Notes: generated by a model not told the origin, from the sequence alone. 64,000 bases of DNA from Paenibacillus sp. JNUCC-31 (GCF_014844075.1 NZ_CP062165.1:1860001-1924000); one strand, 5' to 3'. Positions 1 to 9,829 are shown, counted from the first letter of the stretch. Numbers and translations: made by a program.

Positions 1-728
1 AAGCGTCCGTATATGGCTGTCACTTTGCCAGAGTGCTGAATCACAACCGTCGTTCCATTTTCCGGATCATCCAATACCTGAAGGACACGCCCAGCATCCG
101 AGCTGACTACCTGGACAAGTCCAGTACCACCCGATTCAGGAACAATCTCAATGCCTTTCATGCTCAGTGCAAAAGGTTGAACAATCGTTCCAGAGAGCGG
201 TTTGCCCAGCAGGTGTCGAATACCCGACCCGTTCACAGGATCGGTGGTATGTCCTAGCACAGGCAGGAATGATGGCGTTCCGCCAAAATGCTTTTCGTAC
301 CAGGCTTCCGCAACTTCAAAATTCATATCCCGATGCAGCATATCGGCGATCACAGTTTTGGCAGGTGTCGTCCATGATGTGTTCAACTGGAACAATCCCC
401 AAACGGCGCCAAAAACGAACACGCTAATCACAGTTCGTCCCACGAATGACTTTATTAGATTGAAACGAGGATGGCCGTCAGGACCGTAATGACCGTTCTC
501 TTTTTTCCATAGCCACTCTGGATCTCGTTCCTGTTCTGCCAGCGAAGCTCTTGCCGTTCGCAGATTTTCTTGTATATCCATAGACGAGAATGGATTCCGT
601 TGCGTCGATTTACCAGCATTGAACACCGTACCTGATTCTCGCTGCTGCATGATCTCCTCATTAGCCCCATCCATCAGTCGTCGAATGCGTTCTTCTCTTC
701 TCTGCTTAATTCTGAGTTTCGTATTCAT
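1..728 (-). CDS. spoIVFA: Stage IV sporulation protein FA (partial, C-terminus off the left edge)
   Basis: About 242 codons are visible from an ATG at 728, preceded by a GGGAGG Shine-Dalgarno; the frame stays open to base 1. In the Bacillus model SpoIVFA is a membrane protein of the outer forespore membrane that anchors and holds inactive the SpoIVFB protease that processes pro-sigmaK. Seen here: a charged, Arg/Glu-rich N-terminus (about 1-85), one membrane segment (about 93-112, VISVFVFGAVWGLF), then an extracytoplasmic part resembling a degenerate M23/LytM domain (GSGIRHLLGKPLSG, GTTVVIQHSG). It lies directly downstream of minC-minD, as in B. subtilis, but behind a terminator, so it is probably transcribed separately. 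The identification rests on sequence character plus synteny. Confidence 0.88.
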   Translation of the reverse strand, partial: MNTKLRIKQRREERIRRLMDGANEEIMQQRESGTVFNAGKSTQRNPFSSMDIQENLRTARASLAEQERDPEWLWKKENGHYGPDGHPRFNLIKSFVGRTVISVFVFGAVWGLFQLNTSWTTPAKTVIADMLHRDMNFEVAEAWYEKHFGGTPSFLPVLGHTTDPVNGSGIRHLLGKPLSGTIVQPFALSMKGIEIVPESGGTGLVQVVSSDAGRVLQVLDDPENGTTVVIQHSGKVTAIYGR

Positions 729-760
729 GGAATATCCTCCCGCCGAGGCTTGTTTACTAC

Positions 761-790
761 ATCCTATGAGGAGCTCGTTCATAATATGAA
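761..790 (-). promoter_or_regulatory. Possible sigmaE-type promoter of spoIVFA
   Basis: On the minus strand a TCATATT-like -35 (in 781-790) is followed about 14 bases later by CATAGGAT (761-768). This resembles the sigmaE pattern (ATATT ... CATACA-T) expected for a mother-cell gene. The match is imperfect. Confidence 0.4.
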
Positions 791-892
791 CAAGCTTCGG
801 CAGGAAGCAAAAATAACCCCACAACGTGGAGTCCTTCATCAAAAAACGATCCCTTTGCTACACAGGCACATCAATTAAATATTCATAATATT

Positions 893-920
893 CAAAAAAG
901 CCGGGCGTTAGGCCACGGCT
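893..920 (-). terminator. Rho-independent terminator after minD
   Basis: On the minus strand an 8-bp stem with one bulged T (AGCCG-T-GGC / GCC-CGGCT), a 5-base loop and then six T residues. It separates the mre-min unit from spoIVFA. Confidence 0.75.
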
Positions 921-951
921 GTCATACATAAATCTGATGAGGAAAAGTGAG

Positions 952-1746
952 TTAACCCATCCCAAAAAACTTTTTGAAACGTGAGAAGGCACCCTTCTTC
1001 TGCTCCAACTGCATCAATGGAACCGTATCTCCCAAAATCCGACGGGCAATATTGCGATAGGCAATAGCCGCAAGTGAGTCTGGATTCATGACTGTCGGTT
1101 CTCCCGAGTTGGCCGCCTTGATGACAAGTTCATCATCGGGAACAATTCCAATCAGGTCAATATTAAGTACTTGTAAAATGCCATCAATATCGAGCATGTC
1201 GCCTGATTTGACCATATTGTTACGAATGCGGTTCACGACCAATTTTGGGGATTGAATGTGTGAACTCTCGAGCAATCCGATGACACGATCCGCATCACGG
1301 ACAGCCGCATTCTCAGGTGTAGTGACCACAATTGCCTGATCCGCACCTGCAACCGCATTTTTGAATCCCTGTTCAATTCCGGCTGGACAATCAATAATGA
1401 CGTATTCAAAATCTTTCTTCAATTCAAGGATAATGTCCTTCACCTGTTCTGGTGATACGGAGTTCTTGTCTCTCGTTTGCGCTGCAGGCAGCATATATAA
1501 TTCTTCGAAACGTTTATCTTTGACCAAAGCCTGATTCAGACGGCAGCGTCCGTCTGCAACGTCACACAGATCATAAATGATCCGGTTTTCGAGTCCCATT
1601 ACGACATCCAGATTACGAAGGCCGATATCGGTGTCTACCAGACAAACCTTTTTGCCGAGCAGCGCCAGCGCTGTCCCGATGTTTGCCGAGGTGGTTGTTT
1701 TACCCACGCCGCCTTTACCCGAAGTGATCACGATTGCCTCTCCCAT
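952..1746 (-). CDS. minD: Septum site-determining ATPase MinD
   Basis: 264 residues, the usual length for MinD. MinD is a membrane-cycling ParA/MinD-family ATPase that recruits MinC to the membrane to block division at the cell poles. The deviant Walker A motif GKGGVGKTT sits at residues 10-18 and the Walker-B-like IIDCPAG near residue 120. The C-terminus (GAFSRFKKFFGMG) is the amphipathic membrane-targeting helix. The start is supported by GGAGTG 8 bases upstream. It follows minC by 3 bases and is the last gene of the maf-radC-mreBCD-minCD unit. Confidence 0.97.
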   Translation of the reverse strand: MGEAIVITSGKGGVGKTTTSANIGTALALLGKKVCLVDTDIGLRNLDVVMGLENRIIYDLCDVADGRCRLNQALVKDKRFEELYMLPAAQTRDKNSVSPEQVKDIILELKKDFEYVIIDCPAGIEQGFKNAVAGADQAIVVTTPENAAVRDADRVIGLLESSHIQSPKLVVNRIRNNMVKSGDMLDIDGILQVLNIDLIGIVPDDELVIKAANSGEPTVMNPDSLAAIAYRNIARRILGDTVPLMQLEQKKGAFSRFKKFFGMG

Positions 1747-1749
1747 GAG

Positions 1750-2412
1750 CTACACTCCTTTAAACACATTAAAATCTCGGCGCAACCGAACGATATTGCT
1801 CATCTTGTCGATCTGCATCTGATTATCCTGTAAATAAGCAAATTCCATTCCGGTCTCTCGGCTCTCCCACTCGTCAGGAGGACGGCTAATAATATCCGCG
1901 ATGCGCAGCTGAGTTGGAGCAAACACCGAAGCCGCAATGATCGAGTCTTCGTCCCCACCAATTCCGGCATGAGCCATGCCTCTGAGTGAACCCAAAACAT
2001 ATATATCTCCGGTGCACGTTACCGTGCCCCCCGGATTGATATCTCCAAGAAACAAGAGATTCCCTTCATGATGAAGTACCTGACCAGAACGCACCATACC
2101 GCACATGGTCATAATCGGCGGAGGCCCTTTAACCTCTGGTTTAAGGGCCGGTGAGTCGATGGAACGAATGAGCAAATTCCCTTTTTGTTTTAGTATATCA
2201 AGAATTGCTTCTTTCTGGTCCTCCGTCACTTCCCGGCTGCCCATTTTGATATCCACATGAACAATCGGTCCGGTCAAAATATTTTGATGGCTGTGTTCCA
2301 GCTTATAGCGGAGCTCATAGAGCAATTCCTCGAATTCACATTGATCGTCCAACAGGAAAACCAGGCCGTCTCGGATGCCTTTAATCGTTACGTGATTCGA
2401 TTTTACCGTCAT
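1750..2412 (-). CDS. minC: Septum site-determining protein MinC
   Basis: 220 residues. MinC inhibits FtsZ polymerisation and acts with MinD. The N-terminal domain (about 1-100) has the weak conservation usual for MinC. The C-terminal beta-helix domain (about 105-205) is recognisable from its Gly-rich turns (VRSGQVLHHEGNLLFLGDINPGG, and GDIYVLGSLRGMAHAG, which binds MinD). The ATG at 2412 has GGGAGG at good distance. It sits between mreD (73 bases upstream) and minD (3 bases downstream), the order seen in B. subtilis. Confidence 0.96.
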   Translation of the reverse strand: MTVKSNHVTIKGIRDGLVFLLDDQCEFEELLYELRYKLEHSHQNILTGPIVHVDIKMGSREVTEDQKEAILDILKQKGNLLIRSIDSPALKPEVKGPPPIMTMCGMVRSGQVLHHEGNLLFLGDINPGGTVTCTGDIYVLGSLRGMAHAGIGGDEDSIIAASVFAPTQLRIADIISRPPDEWESRETGMEFAYLQDNQMQIDKMSNIVRLRRDFNVFKGV

Positions 2413-2485
2413 AAGCCTGTCCCTCCCATCTCATTACATTTCGTGGCCGGGTCCCCAAGTTCCTGCTTCTTGCTCCAGAAATGTA

Positions 2486-3019
2486 TTAAGAAGCTTCTTC
2501 TGCTTTGCTCTTTCTCTTGCCAATCCGTTCCAATTGTTTGCGCAGCGGGACATAGATGATCAGTGCAAACACAAAATGAATGAACAAATTGGGAATCATG
2601 TATTCAATCAGTGCCCAGTCAAATGTGACGTGGTTGAGTTGGAAGAGTTTGTACAGAAAGAATAACATGGTGTCATTGAGCAGACTTCCCAAAAGGACGA
2701 CAGAAACCATAACCGGCAGTGGTGCACGTGGTGCTTGAAAAATAAGTCCCATCATGTAGGCAGACAAACCCATGGAGAATCCGTACGGTCCAATCATTTC
2801 CCCATAAAATACGACGTCGTGCAGAAGTCCAAATAATAGGCCAAGCACCAACGCCGTGTGCCGATGATGATATACAGCGATAAACAAAATCACGATGTAG
2901 ACTAGATTGGCCGAAATACGCATTTGCCAGGCGGAAGGAATAAGTAACGGAAGAATCGTTCCTTCCGCAATGAACAACACGAACAGCAGCAGGAATAAGA
3001 CTTGCTTGCGTGTCACCAT
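2486..3019 (-). CDS. mreD: Rod shape-determining membrane protein MreD
   Basis: 177 residues, strongly hydrophobic with about five membrane segments (for example LLFVLFIAEGTILPLLIP, LVYIVILFIAVY, VMVSVVLLGSLL). MreD belongs to the elongasome with MreB, MreC, RodA and PBP2. Its start overlaps the mreC stop by one base (TAATG), indicating translational coupling. It ends in a basic cytoplasmic tail (KQLERIGKRKSKAEEAS). Confidence 0.95.
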   Translation of the reverse strand: MVTRKQVLFLLLFVLFIAEGTILPLLIPSAWQMRISANLVYIVILFIAVYHHRHTALVLGLLFGLLHDVVFYGEMIGPYGFSMGLSAYMMGLIFQAPRAPLPVMVSVVLLGSLLNDTMLFFLYKLFQLNHVTFDWALIEYMIPNLFIHFVFALIIYVPLRKQLERIGKRKSKAEEAS

Positions 3020-3891
3020 TATTCTTTTACCTCAGGCGGGATAATGACAATCAGCTCTTTCCAATCCAAAAAGCTTGCATAGGGTTTAATTGTAGCTGTT
3101 TTTGTTAGACCATACTCGCTTTTCTCAACCTTCTCCACTTCTCCGATCCGCATATACTTCGGAAAGTTATTGATAATCCCGGAAGAGATAATTTCATCAC
3201 CGTCTTTAATATTTGAATCTTCCGAAATTTTGGTCATTTTGAGCATACCGGTCTTCGGATCATAACTCTCGATCATGCCAAATACTTTCTCTTTGCCCAC
3301 CGCTGTAGCTGCAATCGCATTAGATGTCGGATCATTGGCGTCCATAGAAGTTAATAGATTAACCGTTGATGTATAAGAGCTGACATGACTGACAACCCCA
3401 ACTAAGCCTTCCTGCGAAGTAACAGCCATCCCCGGCTTGATTCCTGCATTTTCACCAATGTCAATATTGATCGTTCTACTGTTCGGGTCAGAGTTGGCAC
3501 TGATGACCTGAGCAATTCGTGAACTGTAATTATACCGATTCTTTTGTTCTTCGGTAAAATTGAGGGCTTTCTGAAGCTGTTCATTCACCTGCTCCATATC
3601 ATTGTATTTCAGCCGATCCCGGGTGTAGTGCCCCATAGCAATTCGAAGCTCTTCATTTTCTTGATATACCGTACGCATGTTCGCCAAATCTTTGAAAAAG
3701 CCCGCTACAGAAGAAGCGGGCTTGTAGAATACGTATTGTACAAATCCGACTGAATCCTTCAGGAATTTCTCCGGCCAGGATAGAGCGGTTCGCGGACCGA
3801 GCGTAAAGCCCATTAACGCGATAAATGTAACAAGGCCCACCAGCAAAACAAAAAGTCTTTTGTTACCCAGCAGTTTAAACAGTTCGACCAC
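3019..3891 (-). CDS. mreC: Rod shape-determining protein MreC
   Basis: 290 residues. One N-terminal membrane segment (about 11-31, RLFVLLVGLVTFIALMGFTLG) is followed by a coiled coil (about 70-115) and the beta-rich extracytoplasmic MreC domain (INIDIGENAGIKPGMAV, GLVGVVSHVSSYTSTV). It scaffolds the elongation peptidoglycan synthases. The start is a GTG: the in-frame codon two positions upstream is a stop, so there is no earlier option, and the AGAGG sits unusually tight against the GTG. The GTG assignment is therefore good on frame but weak on ribosome-site spacing. Coupled to mreD. Confidence 0.95.
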   Translation of the reverse strand: MVELFKLLGNKRLFVLLVGLVTFIALMGFTLGPRTALSWPEKFLKDSVGFVQYVFYKPASSVAGFFKDLANMRTVYQENEELRIAMGHYTRDRLKYNDMEQVNEQLQKALNFTEEQKNRYNYSSRIAQVISANSDPNSRTINIDIGENAGIKPGMAVTSQEGLVGVVSHVSSYTSTVNLLTSMDANDPTSNAIAATAVGKEKVFGMIESYDPKTGMLKMTKISEDSNIKDGDEIISSGIINNFPKYMRIGEVEKVEKSEYGLTKTATIKPYASFLDWKELIVIIPPEVKE

Positions 3892-4077
3892 CCTCTAACA
3901 TCCATTATTCTCTTCCGAGCCATGCCCGGCGGGGAGACTGTCAGACTTATAGTCCCTTCGAGAATATCAGCTGATTCTCCCCGGGTATGCGGGTAATAGC
4001 TCTCCCGGGATTAACCGGGTCCTCCATTGATATCATTCCGCTTGGTCGATAAGGCAGCCAAGCCGGGCAAATACCAA

Positions 4078-5112
4078 TTAACGTTTGGAACGAACTGCCG
4101 AACTGCTTCTGCTCTTGAACAAATGAATATTTTCAAGTGCTTTACCTGTTCCGAGTGCAACACAATCAAGCGGGTTCTCTGCTACGATCACAGGCATACC
4201 TGTCTCACCAGCAAGAAGCTTGTCCAGATTGCGAAGCAATGCACCGCCTCCTGTGAGTACAATACCACGGTCCATAATATCCGCTGCCAGCTCAGGAGGA
4301 CATTTCTCCAAGGTTACTTTTACAGCTTCAACAATGGCATTCACGGTATCTGCCAAAGCTTCACTGATTTCATCGGATGTAATCGTAATTGTCTTCGGCA
4401 GACCGGTCACAAGGTCACGTCCACGAATCTCCATCGTTTCCACTTGCTCAAGCGGCATAGCCGATCCGATATCCATCTTTAATTGCTCGGATGTGCGTTC
4501 ACCGATCATCAGATTATACTGACGTTTAATGTATTGAATAACGGATTCATCCATCTCGTCACCAGCAACACGAACCGAACGACTCGTTACAATCCCGCCC
4601 AGGGAAATAACCGCTACTTCAGTTGTACCGCCACCGATATCTACAACCATGCTTCCTGTTGGCTCCCATACCGGCAGATCAGCGCCAATTGCAGCCGCAA
4701 AAGGCTCCTCAATCGTGTAGGCCTCACGTGCACCTGCCTGTTTCGTTGCATCTTCAACGGCGCGCTGTTCTACCGCTGTAATCCCGGAAGGTACACATAC
4801 CATCACGTTGGGATGACGTTGGAACATGGAACGTTGCTTTTGCGCCTGACGAATAAAGTATTTGATCATCGTTGCTGTTGTATCGAAGTCAGCAATAACG
4901 CCGTCCTTCATCGGACGAATCGCACGAATGTTCCCTGGTGTACGACCGATCATTTTTTTCGCCGATTCACCTACTGCCTCAATTGTTTTCGTATCAGTCC
5001 GGATCGCAACTACGGAAGGTTCCCGTACCACAATTCCTTTTCCACGTACATAAACCAACGTATTTGCTGTCCCCAAATCAATCCCCAAATCTTTATTAAA
5101 ACCACCAAACAT
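4078..5112 (-). CDS. mreB: Actin-like rod-shape protein MreB
   Basis: 344 residues, typical MreB length. It forms membrane-associated actin-like filaments that direct lateral wall synthesis. The actin-fold phosphate-1 loop is at residues 8-22 ([15 protein letters not shown]), phosphate-2 at about 165 ([14 protein letters not shown]) and the adenosine loop near 290 ([15 protein letters not shown]). It lies 186 bases upstream of mreC. That gap holds CCCGGG-containing inverted repeats but no T-tract, so read-through into mreC is likely. Downstream of radC, the conserved order. Confidence 0.97.
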   Translation of the reverse strand: MFGGFNKDLGIDLGTANTLVYVRGKGIVVREPSVVAIRTDTKTIEAVGESAKKMIGRTPGNIRAIRPMKDGVIADFDTTATMIKYFIRQAQKQRSMFQRHPNVMVCVPSGITAVEQRAVEDATKQAGAREAYTIEEPFAAAIGADLPVWEPTGSMVVDIGGGTTEVAVISLGGIVTSRSVRVAGDEMDESVIQYIKRQYNLMIGERTSEQLKMDIGSAMPLEQVETMEIRGRDLVTGLPKTITITSDEISEALADTVNAIVEAVKVTLEKCPPELAADIMDRGIVLTGGGALLRNLDKLLAGETGMPVIVAENPLDCVALGTGKALENIHLFKSRSSSAVRSKR

Positions 5113-5313
5113 GACGTTAATCTCCTTTTCTGCCTCATATAGCCGCTCCCGTAAATCAAGAGCATTTCATTTTCATTCCCACCGTTATGGCGGAGCTAAT
5201 ATTCGCATTTGTTTTGTGTTGCAGTTCTTTTGAGTTGCATTTGTAAAGTGAACCTATCTTCTACGGACAACGCCGTCAATATTCATAGGAAAACATCAAC
5301 GCCAACCATTATA

Positions 5314-6003
5314 TTATACTAAGCCCTTCTCCTTCAAACTTACGTAGGTTCCATCTCCGATAATAATGTGATCCAGCACGTCTATGCCAACAATTGAACC
5401 AGCTTCAATCAGTCTCTTGGTTATTTGGATATCCTCTGGACTAGGTGTAGGATCACCGCTCGGATGGTTGTGTGCGCACACAATGGAAGCGCTGCTGCAT
5501 TTGATGGCAGCCCGGAATACTTCACGTGGATGTACAATGGAAGCGTTCAGGCTACCCATGGAGAGTGTTTCCTGGGCAATAATATGGTTTTTGCTATTCA
5601 GAAAAAGACACACAAAATGTTCCTTCTGCAAGTAACGTAACTGTTCGGTAAGGATATCGGCCGCATCCCGAGGCGTCCGAATTGAAGTTGACTGTGTTAG
5701 TCGGCTCTTGGCAATCCGGTGCCCAAGCTCAATGCCGGCTTTCAGCTGTACTGCCTTCGCCATACCTATTCCCTTCATCGCAGTCAGTTCTTCCATACTC
5801 AAATCCATCAACGAGCGGATGCCACCCGCTTCAGTCAGAATCCGCTGTGCCATATGCACTGCGGATTCCTGTCTTGTGCCCGTTCGAATTAAGATTGCCA
5901 ACAATTCAGCATGGCTTAAGGCGCCCGCCCCGTATTCCATCATGCGTTCTCTCGGGCGTTCTTCCTGGGGGATGTCGCGCATCATATATTGAGGCGACTC
6001 CAT
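5314..6003 (-). CDS. radC: RadC-family JAMM protein
   Basis: 229 residues. A helix-hairpin-helix region (about 70-92, LTAMKGIGMAKAVQLKAG) is followed by an MPN/JAMM domain with the metal site H178-x-H180-PSG and D191 in the HNHPSGDPTPSPED motif. The family is annotated as DNA-repair related, but its biochemical role is unsettled. It stands between maf and mreB as in Bacillus. GAGGG upstream of the ATG at 6003 supports the start. Confidence 0.95.
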   Translation of the reverse strand: MESPQYMMRDIPQEERPRERMMEYGAGALSHAELLAILIRTGTRQESAVHMAQRILTEAGGIRSLMDLSMEELTAMKGIGMAKAVQLKAGIELGHRIAKSRLTQSTSIRTPRDAADILTEQLRYLQKEHFVCLFLNSKNHIIAQETLSMGSLNASIVHPREVFRAAIKCSSASIVCAHNHPSGDPTPSPEDIQITKRLIEAGSIVGIDVLDHIIIGDGTYVSLKEKGLV

Positions 6004-6038
6004 ATGTTCCCTCTTTTCATAACGTCAATTGCAGAATT

Positions 6039-6650
6039 TCAAGTGTGTGGCAGTACATGCACGCCGAATCCACTCAGCATGTCACTGAGTAAGGACAGAG
6101 GCAAACCCACCACATTAAAATAACAGCCTTCAATACGGTCTATCAGTGAAGCACCAATGCCCTGAATGGCGTATGATCCTGCTTTGTCCGAAGGTTCTCC
6201 TGTCTGAACATAAGCACGAATCGTAGCCTCAGACAGCTCCTTCATCGTTACATCCGTCTGACGATACTGAACCATGGATTGCCCATTGCCAGCATCAATA
6301 CAGGCCACTCCAGTGAATACACGGTGTACACGCCCCTGCAGACGGGATAACATCCGTTCAGCGTCTGCTTCGTCAACGGGCTTGCCAAGAATATCGCCGT
6401 CCAGAACGACAATCGTGTCGCTTCCAACAATAACAGCATCCTGCTCACGGCCTTCCAGCCCACGATAAACGGCAAGTGCCTTGCGCATGGCAAGCTCCTG
6501 TACTGTTTGTTCTGGAGTCCATTCCGGTGGAGTATCTTCATCGGCATGACTTGGTATTACATCAAAAGCTAAATGAAGTGAGGCGATCAGTTCTTTACGC
6601 CGTGGCGAAGTGGAGGCCAGAATAATAGGGCGTTGCTGTATTTTATCCAA
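6039..6650 (-). CDS. maf: Maf-family nucleotide pyrophosphatase
   Basis: 203 residues. Maf proteins hydrolyse non-canonical or canonical nucleoside triphosphates (dTTP/UTP in the YhdE-like group) and influence septation. Signature near the N-terminus: ILASTSPRRKELI (about 10-22); then SHADEDTPPEWTPEQTV and VGSDTIVVLDGDILGKP with the catalytic acidic residue. The start is a TTG at 6650 with AAGGAG nine bases upstream; no in-frame ATG fits better. First gene of the maf-radC-mre unit. Confidence 0.95.
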   Translation of the reverse strand: MDKIQQRPIILASTSPRRKELIASLHLAFDVIPSHADEDTPPEWTPEQTVQELAMRKALAVYRGLEGREQDAVIVGSDTIVVLDGDILGKPVDEADAERMLSRLQGRVHRVFTGVACIDAGNGQSMVQYRQTDVTMKELSEATIRAYVQTGEPSDKAGSYAIQGIGASLIDRIEGCYFNVVGLPLSLLSDMLSGFGVHVLPHT

Positions 6651-6742
6651 AATAATCGGCTCCTTAGGCTACGGCGACATCCTGTCGGATCACGCTAGTA
6701 GATGTCTTTTTTTTAGTTTCTTCGTCATAATTCGTCATACTC

Positions 6743-6985
6743 CTATAATCTGCGATACAGCCATACAGCAGCAATGATACCGATCAGACTCAGGAGGCTC
6801 ATTTGAAATTGAAGTGAAATGTCATAACTAATAATGTCCAGATCAGCCTGAGGCGACCAGCGAATGGTCGTGGCTTTCGTTAGAAAGGCTACGGCCTTTA
6901 CAGGCTGCAGTGCCTTGGCGATCCACGCTCCGGCCAGCCAGCCGAGCAGCAGAAACAGCAATAACATGCCGAAGTTTTTTTTCAT
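6743..6985 (-). CDS. Small two-TM membrane protein (DUF4321-like)
   Basis: 80 residues starting MKKNFGMLLLFLL, with GAGGGAAG at ribosome-site distance; a longer frame upstream lacks such a site. Two membrane segments (about 5-22 and about 58-75) flank a short extracytoplasmic stretch. It resembles the DUF4321 proteins found next to maf in Bacilli; function unknown. A TATAAT-containing promoter lies directly upstream. Confidence 0.75.
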   Translation of the reverse strand: MKKNFGMLLLFLLLGWLAGAWIAKALQPVKAVAFLTKATTIRWSPQADLDIISYDISLQFQMSLLSLIGIIAAVWLYRRL

Positions 6986-7022
6986 CGGTGATCTTCCCTC
7001 GCCATTTTTTGACACCCACATT

Positions 7023-7051
7023 ATTATACGGGGTTTTGTACGTCAATACAA
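7023..7051 (-). promoter_or_regulatory. Sigma-A-like promoter for the DUF4321-like gene
   Basis: Minus strand: TTGTAT (7046-7051), 17-base spacer, TATAAT (7023-7028). Perfect -10 and weak -35. It could drive the small membrane protein and possibly the maf-radC-mre-min unit behind it. Confidence 0.5.
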
Positions 7052-7054
7052 ACA

Positions 7055-7095
7055 CAAATCCGGCAAGGGGAACTATTTCCAGTTCCTTGCCGGAT
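7055..7095 (-). terminator. Terminator-like hairpin after the SPOR-domain gene
   Basis: Minus strand: a long stem (TCCGGCAAGG..AACT / AGTT..CCTTGCCGGA) followed by a T-rich TTTGTGTTTG. The T-tract is interrupted, so efficiency is uncertain. Confidence 0.55.
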
Positions 7096-7130
7096 AGGTA
7101 TTCCAAAGCTGTGTTATGGGAAAGAGCCTG

Positions 7131-8330
7131 TTACTGTTTTATCGCTTCAAGCCATTTTTTTTGCTGTAATACATATTCCATCAGATCGGACTGTACAGAC
7201 CACATATGCACATTTGCCGGATTTTTGTTGTACTCAGCCAATGCGTTTACCGCACTGTTCATTGCTTTCTCCATCGCAGATACATAGGGTTGTACGTCGG
7301 TGCTCAGGCCTGGAGAAATACTATTCAAACCGGTCAGCCAGAGCTGGTGCTGGTTCTGCAATGCATTCATCGTTTCACTTGAGACTGCTGCAGGAGCAGC
7401 TTGACCGAGTTGCTGAATCGAGAGGGTAGACAGTTGTTCAATCAAGGCTGAACCGCTTGTGAAGAAGCGCTGAACATCCTCTGCTTTTCCGCCGAAAACT
7501 GCTGGATTCACTTCAGGGTTGACGATCTCCTTAACATACAATTCTACACCTTCGGCCTTCAGCCTTGAGCTAAGCAGCTTGGCCTCCTCACGGTCAGCCG
7601 AAATGCCTGCGTATACCCGATTGCCGTCTTCTGGATCAGACCCTGTGGCAATGCCTGCCTGCGATAATTCCACCTTGGCCTGTTCAGCACGTTCAGGGGA
7701 ACTGAACACACCATATTGCAGCGCATAGTAGCTGCCGCCTGTAGTTGTTGCCTGGATCTGCTGTTCCGAACCTGCCACTCCCTGCTGACCTGTTACAGCC
7801 GATACCGCCTGATTAGCGGGGATCTTGCTTCCAGGATCTACGGCCCCTTCCCGATTAAAAAAAGAAAGAATAACCATGCCGAAGAGGGCCCCGGTTACAA
7901 GTGCACCCGTTACTGAACCAATCATTTTCCAGCCCCTCGGGGGACGATTTCGCTTATAAGAGTAGTTTTCACTATTTGCAAGCCAATCATGACCTCCATA
8001 ATTCTCATCCGACCTGTTCTCGTCCTCATCTCCCGGATACGCAGTTAGATGATCATAACTGTATCCGGGCTCATCGAGTTTCGAATCCTTGTCCGTTCTT
8101 TGGTAAGGTTCAGGTACAGTGGAGCCTGTCAGCATCGTCTCTCCCCAGTCACCGGGAATATCCTCTGGTGTCCATGAAGGCGTTGTATTCAACTGCGTTG
8201 GTGTTGGCGTTGGACTGTGCGGAATTTCTTCACTCAAAGCTGCAAATGTGCTGGATGTGGACATCCCCTTGTTTTCAGGCTTGTCCGACTCGTTATCCCC
8301 AAAGCGAAACGTCATTCTAGCATTGCTCAC
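7131..8330 (-). CDS. SPOR-domain membrane protein
   Basis: About 399 residues. The start chosen is a GTG at 8330 because AAAGGAGAGG lies just upstream of it; an ATG at 8354 would place that site inside the gene. Layout: an acidic, low-complexity cytoplasmic N-terminus (1-140), one membrane segment (about 142-163, MIGSVTGALVTGALFGMVIL), then a SPOR domain (about 205-275, YYALQYGVFSSPERAEQAKV ... GVELYVKEI) that would bind denuded glycan strands at the septum, then a helical C-terminal region. Its place between murC and maf is typical of Paenibacillus; a role in cell division or sporulation septa is inferred only. Confidence 0.85.
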   Translation of the reverse strand: MSNARMTFRFGDNESDKPENKGMSTSSTFAALSEEIPHSPTPTPTQLNTTPSWTPEDIPGDWGETMLTGSTVPEPYQRTDKDSKLDEPGYSYDHLTAYPGDEDENRSDENYGGHDWLANSENYSYKRNRPPRGWKMIGSVTGALVTGALFGMVILSFFNREGAVDPGSKIPANQAVSAVTGQQGVAGSEQQIQATTTGGSYYALQYGVFSSPERAEQAKVELSQAGIATGSDPEDGNRVYAGISADREEAKLLSSRLKAEGVELYVKEIVNPEVNPAVFGGKAEDVQRFFTSGSALIEQLSTLSIQQLGQAAPAAVSSETMNALQNQHQLWLTGLNSISPGLSTDVQPYVSAMEKAMNSAVNALAEYNKNPANVHMWSVQSDLMEYVLQQKKWLEAIKQ

Positions 8331-8400
8331 CCCGTACCCTCTCCTTTGTCCCATTTATAACAGCTATATGCGGAGAGAATCTGAACCATTCCATTTCATG

Positions 8401-8441
8401 CAAAAAACCGCCTGCTTCGCAATGAAGTCAGACGGTTTTAC
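8401..8441 (-). terminator. Rho-independent terminator after murC
   Basis: Minus strand: AACCGTCTGACTTC paired with GAAGCAGGCGGTT around a short loop, ending in TTTTTT. Immediately downstream of the murC stop. Confidence 0.8.
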
Positions 8442-8449
8442 AATTGTAA

Positions 8450-9829
8450 TTATTTCAACCCTTTGGCAAGTGTATCGCCAACTTTCCAGATATCACCTGC
8501 ACCCATCGTGAGCACAAGATCGCCTGGCTGAAGACGGTTCTGCAAATCTGCAACAACTTCTTCCTTTGTCGGAAGATAACGTGCAGAGGCATTACTGTTT
8601 TGAACGATGAGTTCAACCAGTCTAGCCGAGTGAACACCTTCAATCTGTTTTTCACCCGCAGGGGAGTAGATATCGGTAATGAGAACCTCATCCGCTTCTG
8701 CAAAGGCACGACTGAACGCATCAAGCAGGAAGAACGTACGTGTGTAACGCTGAGGCTGGAATACCGCAATAATACGTTTCCCCGTTGCTTTGGCCGCACT
8801 GATCGTAGCCTCAATCTCCGTTGGGTGATGAGCATAGTCATCAATAATCAGCATATCACGAGCCTCACCCAGCACCTGGAATCTGCGTTTTGCCCCATGG
8901 AACTGGATAATGGCAGCGGTAATTTTCTCGAATGGAATACCTGCTTCCAGACAAGTAATGACTGTAGCCATCGCATTATAAACGTTATGTTTACCTGGAA
9001 CCGACAATTCCACTGTTCCCAAAGCAGAGCCCTGATGATTCATTGTAAAGGAAATGCGACGGTCCCCGAGCACGATATCCGTTGCTGTATAATCAGCTGC
9101 GTAATCAATGCCGTATGTGGTCACCCGGGACTTCAGCTCTGGCAAAATGGCCTGAACGTTCTCGTCGTCAGCACATACAATTGCCGTGCCCTCTGGCCGA
9201 ATTTGGCTCAGAAATTGTACATAAGCTTTTTTGAGTTCCTCAAAATCACTGTTGTAATTCTCCAGATGGTCTGCTTCAATATTCGTTACAATACCCAGCC
9301 ATGGGTGGTACTGTAAAAATGAGCCGTCGCTCTCGTCTGCCTCTGCGACAACCCAGTCGCCTTGACCGGCCTTGGCGTTGGTCCCCACGTTCATGATTTC
9401 CCCGCCAATTATGTAGGTCGGGTCTGTATCGCATTTCTCCATAACCAGTGCAATCATGGATGAAGTGGTTGTTTTGCCATGAGCCCCGGCCACAGCCACA
9501 CCCTTGCGCTCGTTCAGCAAACGCGCCAGCATCTGGGCACGATGCAGAATCGGGATGTTCAGCTGTTCAGCTGCCACCCGCTCTACATTATCTGCCGGAG
9601 CAGCCGTAGAGTAGACCACGAGGTCTGCCCCATTCACGTGCTCTGCGGTATGTCCAATATATATTTTCGCTCCCTTGGCTGCCAGCTTCTCGGTCAACTC
9701 CTGTGAAGCGACATCCGATCCGGTAACGGTGTATCCCATCTCAAGCATAACTCTCGCGATGGCACTCATGCCATATCCGCCAATCCCTATAAAATGAACG
9801 TGTTCCGATGTATTTAACAAAACTTTCAC
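8450..9829 (-). CDS. murC: UDP-N-acetylmuramate--L-alanine ligase
   Basis: About 459 residues. MurC is the first amino-acid-adding Mur ligase of peptidoglycan precursor synthesis in the cytoplasm. It has the N-terminal Rossmann motif [14 protein letters not shown], the ATP-binding loop GAHGKTTTS near residue 117, the central-domain signature [14 protein letters not shown] and the C-terminal [10 protein letters not shown]. The start is uncertain: a GTG at 9829 overlaps the folC TGA (GTGA); a TTG at 9832 and a TTG at 9820 (giving [10 protein letters not shown], closest to the usual N-terminus) are alternatives. Translationally coupled to folC. Confidence 0.96.
   Translation of the reverse strand: MKVLLNTSEHVHFIGIGGYGMSAIARVMLEMGYTVTGSDVASQELTEKLAAKGAKIYIGHTAEHVNGADLVVYSTAAPADNVERVAAEQLNIPILHRAQMLARLLNERKGVAVAGAHGKTTTSSMIALVMEKCDTDPTYIIGGEIMNVGTNAKAGQGDWVVAEADESDGSFLQYHPWLGIVTNIEADHLENYNSDFEELKKAYVQFLSQIRPEGTAIVCADDENVQAILPELKSRVTTYGIDYAADYTATDIVLGDRRISFTMNHQGSALGTVELSVPGKHNVYNAMATVITCLEAGIPFEKITAAIIQFHGAKRRFQVLGEARDMLIIDDYAHHPTEIEATISAAKATGKRIIAVFQPQRYTRTFFLLDAFSRAFAEADEVLITDIYSPAGEKQIEGVHSARLVELIVQNSNASARYLPTKEEVVADLQNRLQPGDLVLTMGAGDIWKVGDTLAKGLK

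Noticed and set aside
4483..5142. Plus-strand 219-codon frame opposite mreB
   Set aside because: Antisense to mreB; Cys/Arg-rich composition typical of shadow frames.
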